NCBI GenBank assembly: GCA_039720395.1 | Contig: CM077823.1 | Span: 33,996,371-34,060,370 of the forward strand | Length of the DNA stretch: 64,000 bases | Direction: 5' to 3' | DNA from: Liquidambar formosana | Lineage: Eukaryota > Streptophyta > Magnoliopsida > Saxifragales > Altingiaceae | In this document: one piece after another, positions 57,284-64,000 of the stretch | How positions within the stretch are numbered: position 1 is the stretch's first letter | How the letters are laid out: each line of letters opens with the position of its first letter | Program-made: the position numbers and the translations under genes | The notes under the pieces: model-generated | The model's input: only the letters and a program-made list of their open reading frames with translations | Told to the model about the DNA's origin: nothing | Database searches by the model: none

Positions 57284-57393
57284 TAGAGAATCGTAGTCAT
57301 CTATCATTGATGTGTTCAATCCATATTGCTTCAAACCTTTGCTAAGGGTGCACCGATTATCTTTCTATTACAATGAGGAGTTGAATTCAGTCG
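57284..57393 (-). pseudogene. Inverted subtilase coding scrap
   Basis: Read on the minus strand, about 110 bp match the part of the subtilase genes that encodes TEFNSSHCNRKLIGA to KTDDYDSP. Conserved landmarks are CTGAATTCAACTC, GGTGCAC and TTTGAAGCAATATGGATTGA. It carries several indels, so no frame is open. Its orientation is opposite to every other subtilase sequence in the window. Confidence 0.85.
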
Positions 57394-57995
57394 AGGTGAG
57401 TGAAATATTAAGGGGGAATTATAGATAGGTCCAACTACATGCACACAATTACATTTCCGTACAAATGATTACTAATTTACTAATAAATGACTACTAACTT
57501 AATTAATAATGACTGCTAACTTTAATTGTTTCCTCATAACAAGACCAATCTGTAATTCCCCCAAAATAATTTGAATTTTATAAATCTATTATTAAAGACG
57601 GGTTGGTTCAATTTATTGGCATTTTGTCACCGCCTGACCACTCAAGCCGCGTGTGAAATGAAACATATTGATTTGGCTAAGCAGATTAGGCGGTTTTTTG
57701 GAACAGCCATAACCTTGGGCTTGGACTATCCATATTCCCAAAAAACATCACCCAGTCGTAAAGCTGCGTTTGTTCTTCTGTTTTAAGAAATTCCTCTGAA
57801 TCCTGATTCGTGAGATCCACTCGTAGGTCGTCTCCTCTTTCCCCTCAAATTCCAAGTTCCAAATTCCCTGTATTTTCACTACTAATTAAACTCAACCAAT
57901 TCTGAGCAAATCATTTCCTCATACCTAAAATTTAAGATCTAGAAAACAACTTTATATTTAAAATTCTCTCTGATATTTTGATTTGGCTTTCGTGC

Positions 57996-60982
57996 TCAGG
58001 TTCTCTTTATCATCCTGATCACAGGTTCTCCAATCTCTCTTCTCCTTTTCAGCCCTTGGTGCACTTTCATCATTGCTTTATCATCATCATCCATATCAGG
58101 ACGAACAACACCAAGCTCGTGGTCAGCATGGGAAGCAGTAACACTCTTACCCCGCCGGAAACATTGCTGAAAAGTAGGCCAGTCCATTTGTATTCATTGA
58201 TAAATTAATCTACCAGAAAGTAAAGGAAAGAAAGGAAGCAAATTGCGAAGACATTAATGGAAAATACCTTGTCCATTTACATTTGCTTGTGGGCATAGCA
58301 GAGCTCCTCTGATCATAACACTGAAAAGAATTTCGCCTATAAGTAATAGGCTGTGTTGACGGTGCTACAAATTTATCTGGTAAAAATCTTGTGAACCCTT
58401 CAAGCAGATCTGGGTGATCATTAAAAAGAGCAGCAACCTGCCGAAAATAGAACAAAAATCTAAGAATAATAGAAGGTAGGTAACCTCGTTTGGAACCAAA
58501 TCTAAATAGAATACAATTGATTTCAATAGAATAGAATAGATTTAGATAATCTATTTCATCCGTTTCGAAGGAAACAGGTGAAATAGAATTCAGTTCTATT
58601 CTACTCTATTCGGTTGTTTAGAATGCACCTAAAAGAGAATTCAATCAAGGTATATTTCCGATAGTACCAATGGCTGGATGTCATATAATTGAATTGAATT
58701 CTATTCTAATTAGTGTCATTCCAAACAAGGGAATTAGCACAAAATAGAATTGCAAATCAATTCAGTTCTATTTCTACTGATTCCAAACAAGCTGAGGAGA
58801 AAATCACTGTGGGAAAAAAGAGACAGTATAATATACAAAAACCCAATTATATCATCCAAGATAATGACAGAACATAACATGGATTTACCTCCTGGTAAAC
58901 TTCAGTGAGGCTCTTGAGCTCCTTTCGGTACATATTCAGAATGTCAAAGAATCTTTTAGAAGCATGCTCATCATTTTCGAAACGGTCCTGTAGAACCACA
59001 ACGTACATCAATCAATTCAGAGTACTACATAAAAAGAAAGAGACCAAAATTGTGGCAGCTTCAACACACAACAAAGAGATAGAATATTCACCTTTATCTT
59101 GCTTACAAAATTGATAGCTTCGTCAAATTCAACAGTCTTCTTTGGCGGAGTCTCGTCTTCTGTGAGGGTGATTTCACATCCCTCTGGGAGAAAAGTGTTA
59201 AATCCAAGAATTAGGTTGTTGTGCCCCTTGAATAATTCCTTCACCCGTAGTATGACCCCATCTGTGTCGATTCTAAGAAACAAAAATAAATAAATAAAGG
59301 AATAGACATAGGGTTAGGATTGGGGGGACATAAGATTTGAGACAAACTTTGACACATGATTTTATAACTCTATTGTGAAGTATCTTTTGAGAAACTCACC
59401 ATTGGAGTAAGATAGTCTTACCATATAGGCCATGCATGTGAAAAATCAACCTTATCTGAGATTGGTTGCCATCCAATCCAAAAACTTATATTTCTAATCA
59501 ATCAAACTCCCACATTTATGGATGAAGTATTTCATAAATTTTTCACAATGCTTAGAATACATAGGGAGACTATCTAATCTGACAATGAATTTCTCAAAAT
59601 ATGAGTAGCAGATAGAGATATAAAAATCAGTGTCAAATCTTGTATCCCTCGATTCTAATATGGGTCTATATAAGGGATTTCACGCAACACAGTTAGTGGC
59701 AAAAACCAAAAGAGTGCAAATAATGTACCTTTGTGCCTTGAAATCTTCTAAGACCTCAATGAACTGGTCATACTTTTCCTTTTGGTCTTTAAAAATATCC
59801 TTCAGTCCCTTGAGATAGGATAGGGCATCATTGGTTGTTAGTTTCTCTGTAGCACCTCCTCCTACAGGGAATTGGGGTTGCCCATATCTTCATATCCCAA
59901 AAATTAAAAATGGGTCAAATAAAAAATCAAATTTCCCAATGACTATACCAGTAGATCGAAACCCGTAATGCAATTATTGTCAAAACAAACAAGGGCTCTC
60001 CTATTACGTATTCTAAAAATATTTGGACACCTTGTTCTATTTTGTGCTATGGCATCACTTTTTTCAACTGTAAGTGTTTCCAGCAAAAAACTTTATTCTT
60101 AGAAAAAATTAAATTAAATTTCAGGTGTGAAAAGGAATGGTTTCCCCCCACTTAAAAATTGATAGAAAAGGCAAGAAAAATTACCCAAAGCTTTGCAATG
60201 AAATACCCATCACGATAAATGTAGCCTTACAATGAAAAAAACACCAATTTTCCTTCTTTCTTTTTTGTGTGTGTGTTGGGGGTGGGGGGAACTATTTTCC
60301 ATCGAAACAAACAGAGCCCAAAAGGATAAAAGAGGGTTTCAATGGGATATTTCTCAAGAAAAATTTCCCAAAGCTTCGCAATGAAATACCCATCAAGATA
60401 AATGTAGCCTTACAAGGGGGGTGGAAATCAATTTTCCTCCCTTTTTTGTGTGTGATGGGGGGAACTATTTTCCATCGAAACAAACAGAACCCCAAAGGAT
60501 GAACCTGATTACAGTGAAATTCCGATAGATGATAAAAGAGGAAGCTTGAAAAGGATATTTCAACAAATTTTAAGAAAGTTAATTTGCTCTCAAAAACTAT
60601 ATAATCAGTAAAATCCAGTGCATTCATATTCAAGCCCTTTGCAACTTCAAGAAATTCCCACGATCACACATCACCAAACAAAAGCAATACGTGAGAAAAC
60701 GCAAAAAACGACTAACAACACAACCAAACATGCTCTAAGACCCATCACCAGTAAAACCGAAAACAAGATTTCCCGAGAAAATTACAGTCGCACGGAAAAC
60801 CAAAAAAAAAAAAAAAAAAACCTAACCAAACAACACTTCAGAAATCCAACCAATTCTACAGTGAGCAAGTTTTAGAGAGAGAGAGAGAGAGAAATAGAGG
60901 AAACATACGATTCCGCACGGGAAGAACAGAGGGGCCGTCTGAATTGACATCCATCGTAAGCATCATCTCCTAACCTCTCCAT
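57996..60982 (-). CDS. Truncated SIN3-like protein with two PAH domains
   Basis: Six exons, minus strand: 60909-60982, 59729-59887, 59092-59272, 58889-58987, 58268-58437, 57996-58143, with consistent phases and a predicted 276 aa. It matches the N-terminus of plant SIN3-like co-repressors: a start with [17 protein letters not shown]1 (about 40-105, [17 protein letters not shown] to [12 protein letters not shown]) and PAH2 (about 121-195, [14 protein letters not shown] to [12 protein letters not shown]). A segment ending [18 protein letters not shown] follows. PAH domains bind repressor motifs of transcription factors, so the protein should be nuclear. PAH3 and the HDAC-interaction region are absent; full-length plant SIN3 proteins are over 1000 aa. 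After KVHQG the frame departs from the family, and a family-like sequence (CDQDDKE) continues in another frame, so the end looks frameshifted. The last acceptor (58144) is my weakest choice. It may be a pseudogene or a short PAH-only protein. Confidence 0.72.
58484..58797. mobile_element. MITE in intron 4 of the SIN3-like gene
   Basis: The left end CCTCGTTTGGAACCAAAT and the right-end reverse complement CCTCAGCTTGTTTGGAATCA are imperfect inverted repeats. The interior is rich in ATAGAAT and GAATTCAGTTCTAT motifs in both orientations. The type is hAT- or Tourist-like; no target duplication is certain. Confidence 0.5.
60183..60500 (-). repeat. Two-copy tandem repeat in intron 1 of the SIN3-like gene
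   Basis: A unit of about 185 bp beginning CCCAAAGCTTYGCAATGAAA starts at 60183 and again at 60368. Both contain GATAAATGTAGCCTTACAA and CTATTTTCCATCGAAACAAA, with small indels in the GT-rich middle. Confidence 0.9.
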
Positions 60983-61843
60983 CTCTGCAAAACACCAAAA
61001 ATAAAATCTTTCGGAAATATCCCAAAACCGCACACAAACCACTATATATACGTATGGAACTCCAGTCATTGATATCACTTAAATCATTAATCTACTAGGA
61101 AATACAAATCATTAATCTACTAGGAAATACAGTGGAATAAATGCTTAATTTTAAATTTGATTTAATTTCCTTAATAGGATATGATTGGCGGGTACTTTCT
61201 CCCTCACATAAAAATAGGTTAAGTTTGACAAAATATGAAATTTAACAAAAATTATCGTTACATTGACTTTTCATTTATAAAACTTCATCTTTCCAAAAAT
61301 AACTGTTTCTATTTGTTGTTCGGTTTTATGTTGAAAATAATTATTGAAATAGTAAAAGATATATATAGGAAATTTTTTTAAAAAAGTTTATGATTTAATT
61401 TTTAAAAATGAACAAACATTTTTGGATAGAAAAAAATTATAAAAATTGCTTATCTTTACCGGATAAAAGGAATATTAGTTTTATTGAATTTGATTTAGTC
61501 TCCTTTTAAGTAGAACATTATTAGTGGGGAGGTGGGAGATGTCTTGCTTGATTGATGTATTTTGTATTTAACTTAATTGGTAGAATAATGAAAGTATAGT
61601 ACCATTAACCCTTGGTAGGATAGGAGTGTAGACCCTATTAGCTGCTTTGCAAATCAAGTTTGGACAAAACCTCACCACTAATAAGTTTCCCAGATTTTCT
61701 CGGGAAAATCAAGCAAGAAAATAGTGAGCAGATCTAAAAATGGAAATCTACAAATGGTTTATGAGAATTAGGTGACTCCTCCGTGTTTGAGACGTATTTA
61801 GTAATTTTCGGATATTGATTATTGTGTCCCCTAATTGTTTTAT
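60983..61843. other. SIN3-like gene upstream region
   Basis: Contains a short direct repeat (AAATCATTAATCTACTAGGA at 61080 and 61107) and a MITE. No gene is seen. Confidence 0.6.
61193..61474. mobile_element. Diverged MITE of the CTCCGTCCC family
   Basis: The body closely resembles 38101-38377 (AAAATAGGTTAAGTTTGACA, later TTTATGATTTAATTTTTAAA), but the right end has decayed, so the terminal inverted repeat is poor. Confidence 0.5.
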
Positions 61844-62892
61844 GGGTAAAATGCAGAAAACCCCCCTTATATATAGGGGTATGGCACATAACCCCCTTAA
61901 AGTTCAAGATGTTGCAATGTCTCCCCTAACACAAATTGGTTGTTTGATAAAATAGACGGCGGTTAACTGAGGATTGAAAAGTCAATTTTGCCCTCCCGCT
62001 TCCCCCTTCCTTCTTCTCCCTTCCCCTCACGCACTCAGGCCATGGTAGCCAAGTTGTGATTCACCGTCGAAACTCCATCCAAACAGCAGTAGCAACGACA
62101 GCTTCCAGCCATGGCAGCTATGGAAGCTTCTTCATCGAAAGTAATAGAATCCCCCATCACCATACCCACATTCAAGCCCACCTCCCTATCCTCCACCACA
62201 TTCACCAAAAACCCCCGCCGCCGCAACAAATATCCACCAAAACCACCTCATGATTAGATTTGCATCTCAAAGGATCAGATTTCCATGGTAGCTCCTGATC
62301 AAATCTGAATGTTGTGCATCGGTGAATGGGTTTGGGTTTCAACCACTAACGAGAGATAAAGAAAGCGAAAAAAAAAAAAAAAAAAAAAAATGTTGAACGA
62401 AGAAGCAGCAGCCATGGCTGCCAACCCGCCATTGCTGCTGCTGCTTCTCCTTTCTCCTTTCTCCTTTCTCTTCCTCCATTTTTTTTTTTTTTGGGTTTTG
62501 GTTGCTGTTTTATGAGATTTACAATATGGATATTGATTTCTATTTTTTTTTCTAAATCACTGAAGAGAGATAAAGAAAGCCAAAAAAAAAAAAAAAAAAT
62601 GTCGCATGAAGAAGATGGAGCCATGGCTGCCATCTTCTTTGAACTCTGCCTATCTGAAATTTTTTGTTTTTTTTTTTATTTTTTTCCCTCAAGCAGGTAG
62701 AAGGGTAAATATGGTAACACAAATGAAAATGTTGTCAGGTGGCTCTTTTCCATCCTTTTTCTTAGATTGTGATTAACAGTGGGGTGAATTGAAAAAAATT
62801 TAAAATTTGGGGGTGGACATTACAACGTTTTGAACTTAAGGGGGTTATGTGCCATACCCCTATACATAAGGGGGGTTTTATACTATTTACCC
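61844..62892. mobile_element. Non-autonomous Mutator-like element (possible Pack-MULE), 1049 bp
   Basis: The terminal inverted repeats are about 85 bp and well matched: both ends, read inward, share GGGTAAA, AAAACCCCCCTTAT, ATAGGGGTATGGCACATAAC and CCCCTTAA. The perfect 9-bp target duplication TTGTTTTAT lies at 61835-61843 and 62893-62901. The interior is not transposase. It is GC-richer than its surroundings and holds small frames (plus 62056-62253; minus 62035-62229 with VEDREVGLNVGMVMGD) that could be captured host sequence. A partial internal duplication (GAGAGATAAAGAAAGC at 62351 and 62565, each followed by poly-A and GCCATGGCTGCC) is also seen. Confidence 0.9.
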
Positions 62893-63389
62893 TTGTTTTA
62901 TACTTTCTGCTTTTAATCCACCTGGTAAGAGCAGTAAGGCACATTTGAATTGAGCCCATAACTTGGCGCACTCATTTAGAAGGGCTTCAAGTGGAACAAC
63001 TTATTAAGTGAGTGGTATTGGGTTCAAATTTATCATAAAACATTGATATCCATTTATTGATATTAGGGATGGTAGGTTAGGATTAAGTTTTTTTTTTTCC
63101 ATTCCTTCATTCTTTCAGGGAGCCAAACAAATGCTAAATTTTATGTGGTTCTCCCCCCCTCCTCTTTCTCACACTTTTTTTTTTTTTTTATTAGCATGGG
63201 GGAAGGTGCTATGCCAATTTTTTTTGTTTAATGTCATTTTATATGATCGATAGAATCTATTTTTACCCCTAATCCTCTTAATATCAACAAATGAATATTA
63301 ATGTTTTTCCTTAAACTTAAAGAAGAGATTGCTTACTTAACAAGTAAAAAGAATTCTACTAGGTTACTATTGGTTGTACTATATCTAAC
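62893..63389. other. Spacer before the terminal subtilase pseudogene
   Basis: AT-rich, with poly-T tracts. No gene is seen. Subtilase similarity starts abruptly at 63390. Confidence 0.6.
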
Positions 63390-64000
63390 GGATATTTGTT
63401 GCGTGTTCAGCAGGAAATGAAGGCGAATCTGGTGCGTATACTATATCCAACGGAGCTCCTTGGATCACCACTGTTGGTGCCGGAACAGTTACGGGAACAG
63501 TCGATCGAGAATTTGCGGCTTCTGTCACACTCAATGATGGCGGCCTAATCGTTACGGGAAAATCTGTTTTTCCCGAAAATTTGTTCGTCTCTAGGGTTCC
63601 TATTTACTCCGGCCATGGAAATAGAAGTAAAAAAATTTGCGAGTATTTGACGTTAGACCCTGAAGTTGTTGTCGGAAAGTATATCTTCTGCGACTTCAAT
63701 GACTAAACAAGTGTCGATCAGCGATTACGTGAAGTGGATAGAACGGGAGCTGCCGGAGCTATCATCAGTTCAAACTGTGGGCAATTTTACGGGCCTTATT
63801 ACTTTAGTTCGCCATTCGTGATTGTGCTCCCAAAAGATGGATATTCGGTGAAGGATTACATTATCAAATCAGATAATCCAGTAGCTGATGTCAAATTCCA
63901 AATAACAAGGTTAGGTACTAAGCCCGCTCCACAAGTGGCGTACTTCTCCTCGTGAGGGCCTAATCGGCAAGCACCATGGATATTGAAGCCTGATATATTG
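63390..64000 (+). pseudogene. Subtilisin-like protease copy E, 5'-truncated, continues beyond the window
   Basis: Similarity begins in the middle of the catalytic domain at IFVACSAGN (the oxyanion Asn region), so the signal peptide, propeptide, catalytic Asp and His are missing. The reading frame then has a TAA at 63704-63706 (after CDFND) and a TGA at 63953-63955 (a CGA-to-TGA change in SSRGP). An extra TGTV-type in-frame insertion occurs in VGAGTVTGTVDREF, and an extra residue in AGNEGESGAY. Sequence runs to the edge at LKPDI. It is clearly non-functional. The lesions differ from those of D, so it decayed separately; many residues are closest to D. Confidence 0.93.

Larger units (their letters stand above)
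56518..57995. other. Intergenic with remnants of a lost subtilase copy
   Basis: No intact gene. It contains an upstream remnant (56750-57262), a MITE and an inverted subtilase scrap, each listed separately. 57394-57995 has no recognisable content. Confidence 0.6.

Noticed and set aside
62346..62633. Phe- and Lys-rich frames near 62.4-62.6 kb
   Set aside because: They come from poly-T/poly-A tracts inside the Mutator-like element.
1..64000. CRISPR arrays, operons or bacterial-type defence systems
   Set aside because: The repeats here are microsatellites, minisatellites and transposons. Gene structure is eukaryotic throughout.

Overview
The window is nuclear DNA from a flowering plant, most likely a eudicot. 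The evidence is genes split by GT-AG introns, AT-rich spacers full of microsatellites and plant-type mobile elements, and plant-specific protein families. I cannot name the species. All gene models come from reading frames, splice signals and recalled family sequences; no transcript was available.

Layout. 1-10.5 kb has no gene I can support. It is dominated by a 3.7-4.0 kb direct tandem duplication (copies at 2858-6583 and 6584-10546) whose copies later received different small transposons. 11.7-16.3 kb (minus strand) holds a nine-exon gene for a secreted, probably GPI-anchored PI-PLC X-domain protein, with a degenerate second copy of its last exon just downstream. 23.1-33.8 kb (plus strand) holds a nine-exon receptor-like kinase gene of the At1g49730/At3g19300 type (predicted 673 aa). 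The two genes are divergently arranged, and from memory the same two families are neighbours in Arabidopsis (At1g49730/At1g49740 and At3g19300/At3g19310), so this looks like an old conserved gene pair.

35.5-57.4 kb and the right edge carry a tandem array of intronless subtilisin-like proteases (SBT1 type, closest by memory to SBT1.9), all on the plus strand. Three are intact (A 35507-37828, B 45540-47867, C 50223-52511). D (54208-56457) carries a nonsense codon and a deletion. A fifth locus is reduced to an upstream remnant plus an inverted coding scrap (56750-57393). E (63390 to the window edge) is a 5'-truncated pseudogene. The four long copies share a conserved proximal promoter block and a TATA box. 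Between A and B sit two solo LTRs of the same family, one inserted into the other, each with a perfect 5-bp target duplication.

58.0-61.0 kb (minus strand) is a short SIN3-like gene encoding two paired-amphipathic-helix domains and little else (predicted 276 aa). 61.8-62.9 kb is a non-autonomous Mutator-like element with a perfect 9-bp target duplication. Two TRIM retrotransposons lie in introns, and several MITEs and SINE-like repeats are scattered through the spacers.

How the genes relate: the PLC-like protein, the kinase ectodomain and the subtilases are all predicted to act at the cell surface or apoplast, but nothing in the sequence shows that they share a pathway. The most notable items are the conserved gene pair, the subtilase array with its shared promoter block, the nested solo LTRs and the PAH-only SIN3 gene. 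I did not find a clearly new biological system.
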